From: Comamonas halotolerans
GTDB lineage: Bacteria > Pseudomonadota > Gammaproteobacteria > Burkholderiales > Burkholderiaceae_C
DNA: 64,000 bases
Assembly (NCBI RefSeq): GCF_030162935.1
Contig: NZ_JASAUZ010000034.1
Location: 1-64,000, forward strand
Direction of reading: 5' to 3'
Shown here: piece by piece, positions 35,747-45,516 of the stretch
How positions within the stretch are numbered: position 1 is the stretch's first letter
Layout of the letters: every line of letters begins with the position of its first letter
The notes under the pieces: model-generated
The model's input: the letters and a program-made list of their open reading frames with translations, nothing else
Databases searched by the model: none
What the model was told of the DNA's origin: nothing
Made by a program: the position numbers and the translations under genes

Positions 35747-38269
35747 ATGTCCGACGCACCTGAAATGAATCCTTCCACAGCCAAGCACTCCGAGGCACAT
35801 CCTCTAGATGCACTGACTGGTGGTGCGTTTTCGGCCGCCACTTCGGGTGAACGTGCCGCCCGTATTCGTGATTGGCTGTCTGCACAGCCGACTGACGCGC
35901 AATTGCAAGAAGTTTTTAAAGAATTGAGCGTGCGCGATAAAAGCGTTGCGCGCCTGGTTCGTGAGCGCATGGATGACATTCGTCGCGCCAAAGATCAAGA
36001 AGTGATCGCCGTGGAGTGGGCCGAGAAGGCCAATGCTCTGTTGGCTGCCACTACGCTGAATGTTGCGGAAGCGGTGTCCTGGCAGCGTGATGCCGCCAAG
36101 GCAGGAGCTCCTTTGTCGCGCGAGCCGTTGTCTGCGCTCAAGCAGCAACTGGTGGAGCGTGTGAAGACGATTGAAGATTTGCAGCATCGCGTACAGGTAC
36201 AACGTGAAGCAGCAGTGCTGCTGGCGCAGCGCATTGAAGTACTGTCGACCAAGCCTTGGCGCGATGCGGAGGCTGCGCAAGAAGGTCTGCGTGCTGATGT
36301 TGCCCATTGGCAGGCACAGGCTGAAGAGTTGACCAACGATGCCAGCTGGGCCAGTGTGGACGCTCGCTTTCCGCCGCAGTTGGATGCGTCGCGTGCGCAA
36401 CTGTTGGTGGTTTGGGAGGCTTACCAATCTGCCCTGGCGCTGACGCAGGCTGCGGCAGCAGACGAAAAAGCCGCGCTGCCTCCGGTGCCGGTCTGGGCGG
36501 ATGAAATCCGTGTAGCTCGTGGATTGCCTTCGGAGCTGGCTGCGGCACCAGTTAAGGCTGTCATCAAGGCGGTCAAGCCTGATAGCGCACAGAAGCAACA
36601 GGCTGCAGCACAGGCGCTGTCCCCTGCGTTGAAAGTGTTGCAGGCTGCCCCTGAAGGCAAGAAGGGCCAGGCTATTCAGGCTGTGCGCGCGGTACTCAAG
36701 CAGCATGGCCGTTGGCTGGATGAGGCCACAGCGCAGCAGGTGCACGAGCAATTGCTGGCTGCGGGAGATGCGCAGGGCTGGCAGCCACAGACAGTAGACC
36801 GCTTGCGTGAAGAGTTGATCGCCAAAGCCGAGGCCTTGCTGGCGCGCCCAGACGGACAGACTTTGGGGGGGCGCAAGTTGCAAGAATCGCTGCGCCAGTT
36901 GCGTGAGCAATGGAAGCTTGCAGACCAGGGTGCTGCGCCGAACCATGCGCTTTGGAAAAAGTTTGATGAAGCTTGCAACAATGCTTACAAGCAGGTGGAG
37001 GCCTGGCTGGAGCGCGTGCGTGCAGAGTCAACGCAGCATAAAGCCTCGCGTGTCGCTTTGATCGAGGAAATCAAGGCGTGGGCTGCGGCCAACGCCAATG
37101 CTCAAGACCTCAAGGCAGTCGCACGCACACTGCGTCAGTTCTCCGAGCGCTGGCGCGAAGGTGGTCATGTCGGTGAAAAAGTGTTCGCTGAATTGCAGGC
37201 ATCTTTCAAGCAAGCCATGGCCTTGGCGGAGGCTCCCTTGCATGCGGCGCAAAAAGCCAGCCTGGATCGTCGCCATGCCATGATTGAGGAGGCGCAGGCA
37301 TTGTCGGACGCACCCACTTTGCGGATCGATGCTGTCAAGTCTTTGCAGCAACGTTGGCAGGCCGAGGCGCAGGCTGTGCCTCTGGATCGCAAGCACGAGC
37401 AAAAGTTGTGGGATGCTTTCCGCAAGCCTTTGGATGATGCATTCAACCGCAAAGGTGCAGAGCGAGGTCGTGCGCCATCGCTAGAGAATCTGCCCGCTCA
37501 CGATCGTGCTGTGTTGGAGGCCTCGAAGGCCTTGCAGGCGGCCAATGCCTCGGGTGACGTTCAGCAGATTCGCGCAGCCATGTCAGCGCTGGAAGAAGCT
37601 GTGCGTCATCAACCGCAAGAGTCGACAGTGGCGAGTGAGCCAGAGGCTGCTACGGAATCGACAGCCTCTGATGCAGCCAAGCTGGAGCGTCCTGTGGTTG
37701 CGGTACGTGGTGATGACCGCCCTGGTGCCAAAAAAGAGGCGGCTGCGACATCGGCACGCGATGCACGTCCAGCACGTAAAGATGCGCGTCCCATGCGCGC
37801 TGAGCGTAGTCCTCGCTTGGGTGATGCCGCTTTCCGTGCGCAGCGTGATGCCATGGAAAGTGCACAGTTTGCATTGCGTAAACTGGCGGCACAGGCCCAT
37901 GGCGAGGCCTTGAGCAAGCTGGTGGAGGCGTGGAGCAAGCGTGATGCGCAGGCTGTGCCTACGGCTCAGGAGCTGGGTGGCAAGGTGACGGCACAGGTGC
38001 GCAATGCCTGGTCGCAGGCGGTGGCTGCACCGGTTGCCAGCGATGCCTCTGAAGCCATGCTGCGCTTGGAGATCGCCTCTGATACGGCAACGCCTGCAGA
38101 GCATATGTCTGCTCGCCGCATGCTGCAGCTGCAACTGCTCACGCGCCGGAATGCTCCCGCTCCTGCCGAAACCTGGGCGGAAGATGTTGCTGCGGTGCTG
38201 GCTTCCAAGCACAGCGATGCGCAAGCACGTCGACTGCAGAATGTGCTCAAGCCTTTGTTGCGAAAGTAA
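35747..38269 (+). CDS. DUF349 domain-containing protein
   Basis: The 840-residue product is alanine- and glutamine-rich and largely helical, with several DUF349 repeats. Clear ones are LRQLREQWKLADQGAAPNHA then LWKKFDEACNNAYKQVEAWL near residues 385-425, a unit near 445-490 and VKSLQQRWQAEAQAVPLDRK then LWDAFRKPLDDAFNRK near 525-570. The final third is a low-complexity Ala/Glu/Arg linker and a helical tail. DUF349 proteins are of unknown function in most bacteria. A GC-rich stem terminator follows at 38323. Confidence 0.85.
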   Translation: MSDAPEMNPSTAKHSEAHPLDALTGGAFSAATSGERAARIRDWLSAQPTDAQLQEVFKELSVRDKSVARLVRERMDDIRRAKDQEVIAVEWAEKANALLAATTLNVAEAVSWQRDAAKAGAPLSREPLSALKQQLVERVKTIEDLQHRVQVQREAAVLLAQRIEVLSTKPWRDAEAAQEGLRADVAHWQAQAEELTNDASWASVDARFPPQLDASRAQLLVVWEAYQSALALTQAAAADEKAALPPVPVWADEIRVARGLPSELAAAPVKAVIKAVKPDSAQKQQAAAQALSPALKVLQAAPEGKKGQAIQAVRAVLKQHGRWLDEATAQQVHEQLLAAGDAQGWQPQTVDRLREELIAKAEALLARPDGQTLGGRKLQESLRQLREQWKLADQGAAPNHALWKKFDEACNNAYKQVEAWLERVRAESTQHKASRVALIEEIKAWAAANANAQDLKAVARTLRQFSERWREGGHVGEKVFAELQASFKQAMALAEAPLHAAQKASLDRRHAMIEEAQALSDAPTLRIDAVKSLQQRWQAEAQAVPLDRKHEQKLWDAFRKPLDDAFNRKGAERGRAPSLENLPAHDRAVLEASKALQAANASGDVQQIRAAMSALEEAVRHQPQESTVASEPEAATESTASDAAKLERPVVAVRGDDRPGAKKEAAATSARDARPARKDARPMRAERSPRLGDAAFRAQRDAMESAQFALRKLAAQAHGEALSKLVEAWSKRDAQAVPTAQELGGKVTAQVRNAWSQAVAAPVASDASEAMLRLEIASDTATPAEHMSARRMLQLQLLTRRNAPAPAETWAEDVAAVLASKHSDAQARRLQNVLKPLLRK

Positions 38270-38322
38270 CTGCTGATTGCGTGTGGGCATTCGACGTTTG
38301 GATGCCTACACCGAGCTCTTCA

Positions 38323-38356
38323 AGCCAGCACCATTTTCAGGTGCTGGCTTTTTTTC
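38323..38356 (+). terminator. Terminator after the DUF349 gene
   Basis: The 10-bp stem AGCCAGCACC (38323-38332) / GGTGCTGGCT (38340-38349) with a seven-base loop is followed by a run of T. Confidence 0.88.
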
Positions 38357-38378
38357 TTCTGATGAGAGAGGTGCGCAA

Positions 38379-38412
38379 CAAAAAAAGCCGTTGTATTTGC
38401 ATACAACGGCTT
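38379..38412 (-). terminator. Terminator of the tRNA-Leu cluster
   Basis: The 12-bp stem AAGCCGTTGTAT / ATACAACGGCTT (38385-38396 with 38401-38412) has a four-base loop and on the minus strand is followed by a T-run. It lies 8 bp after the last tRNA. Confidence 0.9.
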
Positions 38413-38420
38413 GATGTGTC

Positions 38421-38505
<85 letters not shown>

Positions 38506-38594
38506 AAAGCCATATTGCTTTTTCTGGGAGTGTGGTAGCACCCGGCAATCTAGCTTCGTGGCATACATATATATACATATGCCGGATCAAATTT

Positions 38595-38679
<85 letters not shown>

Positions 38680-38767
38680 AAAAGACAAATTGTTACTTTA
38701 TAAGTGAGGTAGCACTCAACAACTTGCTTTTGTTGATGCCTGCCGAACAAGCAAGCATCGCAAATTT

Positions 38768-38852
<85 letters not shown>

Positions 38853-38993
38853 TGATATTTACTGAATACCGTTAGGGTCTTTCAATAAATTTCATATTTC
38901 GCTGAAAAGAGTAGTTTACTTCCAAACAAAACGTTCACTTGGTAATTTGTGAACTTTTTGTTTTCCAACACTGCAAGCAGTTGTCGTTAAACT

Positions 38994-39078
<85 letters not shown>

Positions 39079-39112
39079 TTTTCAGGAAAGATTTAGATTG
39101 TATAGCAAAAAA

Positions 39113-41446
39113 ATGGACCCTCGCACCAACTCTCGCACTTCACTTAAAGAGATTGAAGGGATTGTGCAAGGGCATCGAGACGGGCATGGCTTTGTCATTC
39201 GTGACGATGGCGATGCCGATATTTACATCCCCGCCAATGAAATGCGTGCTGTGCTCCACAAGGATCGGGTACGCGTCAATATTGTTCGCCAGGACAAGCG
39301 CGGTCGCCCAGAGGGGCACATTGTTGAAATTGTTGATCGCCCCACCAAGAGCTTGATCGGACGTCTGTTGCAGGAGAGTGGCGTTTGGCTGGTGGCACCG
39401 GAAGACAAGCGCTACGGGCAGGATGTGCTGGTGCCGCAAGGGGCTACCGGAAGTGCGAAAACCGGCCAGGTCGTAGTGGTGGAGTTGACTGAGGCACCAG
39501 CCTTGTTTGGTCAGCCAGTGGGACGCATTGTTGAAGTGCTCGGGGAAATGGATGACCCGGGCATGGAAATTGAGATTGCCGTGCGCAAATACGGCGTGCC
39601 ACATATCTTCTCGGATGCGTGTCTGGAGGCAGCCAAAGCATTGCCCGAGAAGGTGATGGCCAAAGATCGTAAAGATCGCATCGATTTGCGTGATGTGCCG
39701 CTGTGCACCATCGATGGTGAAGATGCGCGTGACTTTGATGATGCGGTGTACTGCGAGCCTGCCAAGGTCGGTCGTGGCAAGGGCTGGCGTCTGCTGGTGG
39801 CGATTGCAGATGTGAGTCACTATGTGCAAAACGGCAATGCGATTGATGTGGATGCCTATGATCGCGCCACCAGCGTGTACTTTCCGCGTCGCGTGATACC
39901 CATGCTGCCTGAGAAGCTCTCGAATGGACTGTGCTCGCTCAATCCGGACGTGGATCGCCTTTGCATGGTCTGTGACATGCTGGTCACGGCCAAAGGTGAG
40001 GTGCATGCCTATCAGTTTTATCCCGGCGTGATGCACAGCCATGCCCGCTTTACCTATACCGAGGTGGCGGCCATTCTGAGCAATACACGCGGTCCAGAGG
40101 CTGCGCAGCGCAAAGCACGTGTGCCTGATCTGCTGAATCTGCATGGCGTGTTTCGCTCGTTGCTGCAGGCGCGTCACCAGCGCGGCGCAGTGGACTTTGA
40201 CACAGTGGAAACCCAAATCGTCTGCGACGAAAATGGCCGGATTGAAAAAATCGTGCCGCGCACTCGCAATGATGCGCATCGCTTGATTGAAGAGTGCATG
40301 CTGGCGGCCAATGTGTGCGCGGCAGACTTTATTGAGCAAAGCGGGCGCACAGCGCTATTCCGTGTGCACGACAAACCATCAGCTGAAAAAATAGATTTGC
40401 TGCGTGGCTACTTGAAGGCCACGGGGGTGAATATGTCGGTGAGCGATTCGCCCAAGCCTGCGGAATTTCAGGCGATTGCGGATGCCACCAAAGACAGGCC
40501 CGATTCGCAGCAAATCCACACCATGCTGCTGCGCACCATGATGCAAGCCATGTACACGCCAGACAATGCGGGGCACTTTGGTTTGGCGTTCGAGGCTTAT
40601 ACGCACTTCACCAGTCCCATTCGTCGTTACCCGGACTTGCTGGTGCACCGCGTTATCAAGTCCATATTGCTGGACGCGAAGTACAAGCTGCCTAAATTGC
40701 CGACTCCGGGTGAAGCGCAGGAGAAGCTGGCAAAACGCTTGGCCAGCCGGGTGACGGAGCCGCAAATCAAGCCGCGCAGCAAGCTGGCGCAGGCGGAAAT
40801 GGCGGGTTGGGAAGCTGCGGGCCTGCATTGCAGCGCTAATGAGCGCCGGGCAGATGAAGCCAGTCGCGATGTGGAGGCCTGGCTCAAATGCAAATACATG
40901 CGCGACTATTTGGGCGAAGAGTTTTCGGGTACGGTCACTGCGGTCACAACGTTTGGCATTTTTGTGACGCTGGATGCCATGTATGTGGAAGGTCTGGTGC
41001 ACATCACCGAGCTGGGAGGTGACTACTTCAAGTTCGATGAGCAGCGTCAGGAGTTGCGTGGCGAGCGCTCGGGTGTGCGCTACACCATTGGTACACGCCT
41101 GCAGGTGCAAGTCAGTCGTGTGGACTTGGATGGTCGCAAGATTGACTTCCGTATCGTGCAAGACGATGCAGCTGCTGCACCCATGCGCAATGGAGCGGGG
41201 CGTCAACGTGATGCTCGCCGTGAACGACGTGATTCAGATTCGTCACCATATGTTGAGCCAGCTCCTCGAGCGCGTTCTCAGGACAAGAAGCGCGCCGCTT
41301 CCAAACAGCACAAGACTGCGGGACAGGCAGGAGCTGCTTGGGCTGATCCTGCAGCAGTTGCTTTTGGTGCTGTGCATGGAAAGAAAAACGGGGCTGCAAA
41401 ACCAGCAGGCAAGGCAGCAACCAAAGCGGCGAGAAAGCGCCGCTAA
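39113..41446 (+). CDS. rnr: Ribonuclease R (3'-5' exoribonuclease), form lacking the N-terminal HTH region
   Basis: RNase R degrades structured RNA from the 3' end. The 777-residue product has a cold-shock domain start (GIVQGHRDGHGFVIRDDGD, residue 14 on), the catalytic RNB domain with TIDGEDARDFDDAVYC near residues 200-215 (the metal-binding aspartates), a C-terminal S1 domain (EEFSGTVTAVTTFGIFVTLD near 605) and a Lys/Ala/Arg-rich tail. E. coli RNase R carries about 80 more residues with a helix-turn-helix at the N-terminus; here the tRNA genes end 35 bp upstream, leaving no room for it. ATG 39113 has only a weak, distant AGGA site. Possible reading: expression is low or a second start is used. 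Confidence 0.93.
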   Translation: MDPRTNSRTSLKEIEGIVQGHRDGHGFVIRDDGDADIYIPANEMRAVLHKDRVRVNIVRQDKRGRPEGHIVEIVDRPTKSLIGRLLQESGVWLVAPEDKRYGQDVLVPQGATGSAKTGQVVVVELTEAPALFGQPVGRIVEVLGEMDDPGMEIEIAVRKYGVPHIFSDACLEAAKALPEKVMAKDRKDRIDLRDVPLCTIDGEDARDFDDAVYCEPAKVGRGKGWRLLVAIADVSHYVQNGNAIDVDAYDRATSVYFPRRVIPMLPEKLSNGLCSLNPDVDRLCMVCDMLVTAKGEVHAYQFYPGVMHSHARFTYTEVAAILSNTRGPEAAQRKARVPDLLNLHGVFRSLLQARHQRGAVDFDTVETQIVCDENGRIEKIVPRTRNDAHRLIEECMLAANVCAADFIEQSGRTALFRVHDKPSAEKIDLLRGYLKATGVNMSVSDSPKPAEFQAIADATKDRPDSQQIHTMLLRTMMQAMYTPDNAGHFGLAFEAYTHFTSPIRRYPDLLVHRVIKSILLDAKYKLPKLPTPGEAQEKLAKRLASRVTEPQIKPRSKLAQAEMAGWEAAGLHCSANERRADEASRDVEAWLKCKYMRDYLGEEFSGTVTAVTTFGIFVTLDAMYVEGLVHITELGGDYFKFDEQRQELRGERSGVRYTIGTRLQVQVSRVDLDGRKIDFRIVQDDAAAAPMRNGAGRQRDARRERRDSDSSPYVEPAPRARSQDKKRAASKQHKTAGQAGAAWADPAAVAFGAVHGKKNGAAKPAGKAATKAARKRR

Positions 41447-41567
41447 CACCTTGCTCTTGCGCAAGCATTGCTGACCAGTGCTGCTTGTGTGGAGTTTTCT
41501 GGCACTTCAATGGTTGGATCTAGGTAGCTGGATCTATTGAGGCGCTGGATGATTCTGTGCAGATGGC

Positions 41568-43091
41568 TTATCGTGAGCAGTGAATGCTCTGAAGTTGGGC
41601 TTTGGCCAGTTCGGAGGCAGTCAGTGCCTGGGTTTGAGGCCATTGGTCTGCCAATGCGCCGTGCTCCCATGCTGCGTCGGTGGCGGCTGTGTGTGCGCAC
41701 ATGCCGGGCTGCCAGCGTGCCGCGAGAAGTCCTGCCAGCACATCGCCGGTGCCACCTATCGCCAGGCGTGCATTGCCGGTGGGGTTGATGTGCGGGGTGA
41801 GCTTGGGACTAGCAATGACGCTTCCTGAGCCTTTGAGCAAAACCGTGCATTGCATGCGTTCGGACAGGGTTTGAGCAGCTTGCATTCGCTGTGCCTGCAC
41901 CTGTGCCGTGTTTTGCTCCAACAGGCGTGCGGCCTCGAGTGGGTGTGGGGTAAGCACGGTGCCTAGGTTGCGGGAATGTCGCGAGCGCAGAGTGGCTTGC
42001 AAATCTTCGGAGCTTGCCAGTGCGTTCAGTGCGTCAGCGTCCAAAATCAGTCGCGGAGCGTGCTCAAGCACATCGCGCAACCAGGCACGGATAGCTTGTC
42101 CGCCACCGCAGCCGCATACAACAGTGCTGTTTGCAATTTGCGCGCGGGTTGTTGCGGCATCCAGCAGCATCAGGTCGGGTAATGGTGCGTAGATGGTAGG
42201 CTCTGTGTTGCCTAGCAGGTGCACCAGAGTGCGGCCTTTGCCATGGTGCAAGGCGGCGCTGGCAGCCAGAATCGCTGCGCCTGTCATTCCTGGTGCGCCG
42301 CCAATGATGAGTGCATCACCAAAGCTGCCTTTGTGGCTATTGTGTGGGCGCTGTGCATCGGGTGGCGCAGCACTAAGCCAGGCATCAGGTGTATGTTGCT
42401 TTAGGTGAGTACTGCACTCCAGGTCGTCCCACCAAATGCTTCCGCAGGCATCGCGACCATGGTTGGTGAAGAGGCCGGTTTTAAGGGTCAGCAAGCTGAG
42501 AGTGTGTCGGCTCGACGGAGCCCAGCTTGTGCTGGGAGCGTAGCCGGGCAACCAGGCACCATGGTCTGTGTCAAGGCCGGTTGGTAGGTCAACAGCCAGT
42601 GAGTGGGCAGGGCTGAGGTAGCTGTGCTGCAGCAACAGCTGGATGCCGGTGGAGACTGGGGTGGTGCTGGCACGTTGCCCCAAGCCGAGCAGGGCATCCA
42701 CGATGACATCGTTGTTGCTGAGGCGGGGGATCTCTGAGAGGGTGAGCCACTGGATGGGCATTTGCTGGGCGAGTTGCCATGCCTGAAGGGTGTCTATGCT
42801 GCATTGCTCGGGCGTTCCAAGCCAGTGCACACCGACTGACAGGCCGTGCAGGGCCAGATGGTAGGCGGCGATCAGACCGTCGCCTCCGTTGTTGCCGGGA
42901 CCGCACAGCACCCAGGCTTTGCGGGCGTGAGGGGCGATGGCGCATGCAAGCTGGGCAACGGAGCGGCCAGCGCGTAGCATCAAGCTGGGCTGCTGGGGCT
43001 GTGCCAGTGCGGCGTGTTCAATGTGTTTGCTGCTGCGCGCATTCCACAGCGGCTGAGGAGCGGTGTTGTGCCAGTGAATGCGATGCAGCAT
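41568..43091 (-). CDS. nnr: Bifunctional NAD(P)H-hydrate epimerase / ADP-dependent NAD(P)H-hydrate dehydratase
   Basis: The 507-residue product repairs hydrated NADH and NADPH (NADHX, NADPHX). The N-terminal epimerase part (YjeF N, about residues 15-220) has the dinucleotide loop LCGPGNNGGDGL near residue 62. The C-terminal dehydratase part (carbohydrate-kinase-like) has KGSFGDALIIGGAPGMTGAAIL near 255, TPHPLEAARLL near 385 and the ATP/ADP motif GGTGDVLAGLLA near 455. This fused order is common in proteobacteria. It follows the DadA-like gene by 12 bp. The ATG at 43091 is the only good start. Confidence 0.92.
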   Translation of the reverse strand: MLHRIHWHNTAPQPLWNARSSKHIEHAALAQPQQPSLMLRAGRSVAQLACAIAPHARKAWVLCGPGNNGGDGLIAAYHLALHGLSVGVHWLGTPEQCSIDTLQAWQLAQQMPIQWLTLSEIPRLSNNDVIVDALLGLGQRASTTPVSTGIQLLLQHSYLSPAHSLAVDLPTGLDTDHGAWLPGYAPSTSWAPSSRHTLSLLTLKTGLFTNHGRDACGSIWWDDLECSTHLKQHTPDAWLSAAPPDAQRPHNSHKGSFGDALIIGGAPGMTGAAILAASAALHHGKGRTLVHLLGNTEPTIYAPLPDLMLLDAATTRAQIANSTVVCGCGGGQAIRAWLRDVLEHAPRLILDADALNALASSEDLQATLRSRHSRNLGTVLTPHPLEAARLLEQNTAQVQAQRMQAAQTLSERMQCTVLLKGSGSVIASPKLTPHINPTGNARLAIGGTGDVLAGLLAARWQPGMCAHTAATDAAWEHGALADQWPQTQALTASELAKAQLQSIHCSR

Positions 43092-43103
43092 GGATGAAGG
43101 CTC

Positions 43104-44351
43104 CTAAAAGCGCAAGGGAGAGAAGGCTTGCATGTCGATGGCGGGTGCTCGCTGGAGCAGCATGTCGGCCAGTGCGCGCGCGCAACCTGAGGCCAGGCTT
43201 GCGCCATGGCTGCCATGCGCCAGATTGACCCAGATACCGGCATGACCGCTGTTGCCCAATGCAGGCAGACCATCGGGTAAATAACCGCGCACGCCGCGCC
43301 AAACTTGTACTTGAGCCGAAGAAAGCTGGGCGCCACCTGGGAACCAGTCGTTGAGTAACCGATACATCCGTTCCAGGGTTGGCTTGTGGTGCGGGGCATC
43401 GGCAGGGCTGGCCATTTCCAGGCCTGCTGTGATGCGAATGCGCTGACCCATGCGGCTGATGATGGCTTGCTGCGACCAATCCATGATGGCTGCGCGTGGA
43501 GCATGCAGCGAATCCCGCACTGGAGCGGTGATGCTATAGCCGGCTATGGGCATCAGGGGAAGTTGAAGACCCAGTGTAGAAAGCAAATGCTGGTTGGCGC
43601 CGGTACAAAGCACCACTGCATCGTAGGGCTTCATCTGTCCGGCGATTTCCACTCCCGTGGGCTGATGGTGCAGTCTTTGAATGGACGTACCTGTAACGAA
43701 GCGCACGCCTATCTCTTGCGCTTGCATGCGCATGAATTGTGTCCACAAGCGTGGGTTGATGGACTCGGCTTCGGGAAAGTGCAGGGCTTTAAGCCAGGCA
43801 ATCTCCTGGCCAAGCCCCGGCTCCAGAGTTTGTGCTTGCTGGGGGCTTGCAAGTTGGATGGATGTGCCCTGTGCTTGGAGCAAATCAAGTTGCGCATTCC
43901 AGAACTCGACCTCCTGTGGTGTGCGTAGGAAAACCAGTGATCCAGATTTGCGCTCGGCAGCCATGTCGGTGTCAGCACAATCTTGCCAGCGCAAACTCGC
44001 GCTGTAATTGCTGAGGGCATGCAGTGCTTGACTGAAAGCATGATTGCCGTGTTCTGCAGCATTTTTCTCGTGCTTTTTCCATTGCCGCATCCAGCGCCAA
44101 GTGGCGGAGCCAATCATGCTGGAAGCCTGAAGCAGTCCGTTGCCATTTTGCATTTGCTGCAGGTCCATGCCCGCGCCTGGAGCCGCAAGGCTTTGCGCGG
44201 CACTCGGTGAAAGCCAGCCGCTTGGTGCAAAGCTGGCGTCTTCAGCGGCGGCATTCATTTGTTCGTAGACGGTGACGTGGTGTCCGTCTCGGGCAAGCTC
44301 CAAGGCTGTGGAAATGCCGGTGATGCCGGCTCCCACGATGGCGATATTCAT
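43104..44351 (-). CDS. FAD-dependent D-amino acid dehydrogenase-like oxidoreductase (DadA-like)
   Basis: The 415-residue product is a DAO-family flavoprotein with an N-terminal Rossmann FAD motif MNIAIVGAGITGISTALELA. PLMPIAGYSITAPV near residue 270 and RIRITAGLEMAS near 305 follow the DadA order, and the second FAD segment lies in WVNLAHGSHGASLASGCA near 385. DadA proteins deaminate D-amino acids such as D-alanine; the precise substrate here is open. Glycine oxidase-like activity is an alternative. It is upstream of nnr and divergent from rpsB. Confidence 0.82.
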   Translation of the reverse strand: MNIAIVGAGITGISTALELARDGHHVTVYEQMNAAAEDASFAPSGWLSPSAAQSLAAPGAGMDLQQMQNGNGLLQASSMIGSATWRWMRQWKKHEKNAAEHGNHAFSQALHALSNYSASLRWQDCADTDMAAERKSGSLVFLRTPQEVEFWNAQLDLLQAQGTSIQLASPQQAQTLEPGLGQEIAWLKALHFPEAESINPRLWTQFMRMQAQEIGVRFVTGTSIQRLHHQPTGVEIAGQMKPYDAVVLCTGANQHLLSTLGLQLPLMPIAGYSITAPVRDSLHAPRAAIMDWSQQAIISRMGQRIRITAGLEMASPADAPHHKPTLERMYRLLNDWFPGGAQLSSAQVQVWRGVRGYLPDGLPALGNSGHAGIWVNLAHGSHGASLASGCARALADMLLQRAPAIDMQAFSPLRF

Positions 44352-44658
44352 GGCATATAGGCGCTATTGCGAAAGTAAGGATTTTGACGTGCAAAGCACA
44401 GCAACCATAGGACCATTCGCAAAGAAATCTCAAGTGACATGTTGTCGCTTGGACAAAGCATGAAATTGGTAAGTCAATGGCTTTGCAAGAATCTTGGCTG
44501 TCTTGTGCTAAAATTTTTCGGCTTTGCGGTTGGTTGCTTGGAATTGTTCTGGGCAAAACTAGCAAAGTAAATCGCAAATCAGCTCCCTCAAGGTGTTGCA
44601 CGGCCATGAGGCCCGCAAAATCGAGCTGCATTTAAGACCCAACCTTTTGGAGAAAATC
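44352..44658 (+). promoter_or_regulatory. rpsB promoter and leader
   Basis: An extended -10 element TGC-TAAAAT lies at 44506-44514; a TTGCAA (44483-44488) is 20 bp upstream, long for a -35. The resulting leader of about 135 nt has a GGCC-ATGA-GGCC hairpin (near 44608-44619) and a possible long-range pairing of GGTTGG (near 44528) with CCAACC (near 44640) next to the ribosome binding site. rpsB leaders in other bacteria are bound by S2 protein; that function here is inferred. Confidence 0.55.
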
Positions 44659-45411
44659 ATGTCCGTTACCATGCGCGAAATGCTGGAAGCAGGTGTCCAC
44701 TTTGGTCACCAAACCCGTTTCTGGAACCCCAAGATGGCTCCGTTCATCTTCGGTCACCGTAACAAGATTCACATCATCAACCTGGAAAAGTCCCTGCCTA
44801 TGCTGCAGGAAGCCCAGAAGTTTGCCAAGCAACTGGCTTCTAACGGCGGCAACATTCTGATGGTTGGTACCAAGCGTCAGGCCCGCGAACTGGTGGCTGA
44901 GCAAGCTCAGCGCGCAGGTGTGCCTTTCGTGGACCAGCGCTGGTTGGGCGGCATGCTGACCAACTTCAAGACAGTGAAGACTTCCATCAAGCGCCTGAAG
45001 GACATGAAGGCTCAGCAAGAAGCTGGTCTGGAAACTCTGTCCAAGAAAGAGCAACTGATGTTTGCTCGTGAGCTGGAAAAGCTGGAAAAGGATATCGGCG
45101 GTATTCAAGACATGAACACCCTGCCCGATGCTATCTTTGTGATCGACGTTGGTTTCCACAAGATCGCTATTTCCGAAGCCAAGAAGCTGGGTATTCCATT
45201 GATCGGTGTGGTGGACTCCAACCACAATCCCGATGGCATCGACTACGTGATTCCTGGTAATGATGACTCTGCCAAGGCAGTTGCTCTGTACGCTCGCGCT
45301 ATCGCTGACGCTATCCTGGAAGGCCGTGAAGCCCGTCTGAACGACGTGGCCAAGGTTGCTGCCGGCGAAGGTGCTGACGAATTCGTCGAAGTGGAAGATT
45401 CCGCTGCCTAA
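44659..45411 (+). CDS. rpsB: 30S ribosomal protein S2
   Basis: The 250-residue product is S2, with the N-terminal [22 protein letters not shown], the [15 protein letters not shown] stretch near residue 65, [14 protein letters not shown] near 90 and [26 protein letters not shown] near 180. S2 binds late to the 30S subunit and helps recruit S1. The ATG at 44659 follows a GGAG site at 44649. A terminator-like hairpin follows before tsf. Confidence 0.98.
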   Translation: MSVTMREMLEAGVHFGHQTRFWNPKMAPFIFGHRNKIHIINLEKSLPMLQEAQKFAKQLASNGGNILMVGTKRQARELVAEQAQRAGVPFVDQRWLGGMLTNFKTVKTSIKRLKDMKAQQEAGLETLSKKEQLMFARELEKLEKDIGGIQDMNTLPDAIFVIDVGFHKIAISEAKKLGIPLIGVVDSNHNPDGIDYVIPGNDDSAKAVALYARAIADAILEGREARLNDVAKVAAGEGADEFVEVEDSAA

Positions 45412-45443
45412 GTCCTGGCTGCGCGACCTGTCGCGATAAAAAA

Positions 45444-45471
45444 GCGGGGCTCAAGGTAGCCCCCTTTTTTT
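45444..45471 (+). terminator. Terminator/attenuator between rpsB and tsf
   Basis: GGGGCT (45446-45451) and AGCCCC (45458-45463) pair around a six-base loop, followed by C and a T-run. It lies 33 bp after rpsB and 46 bp before tsf, so it should reduce tsf transcription relative to rpsB. Confidence 0.85.
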
Positions 45472-45516
45472 AAGCTGAAATCCTGTAACGATTTGAACTG
45501 AATACGGAGAAACAAG

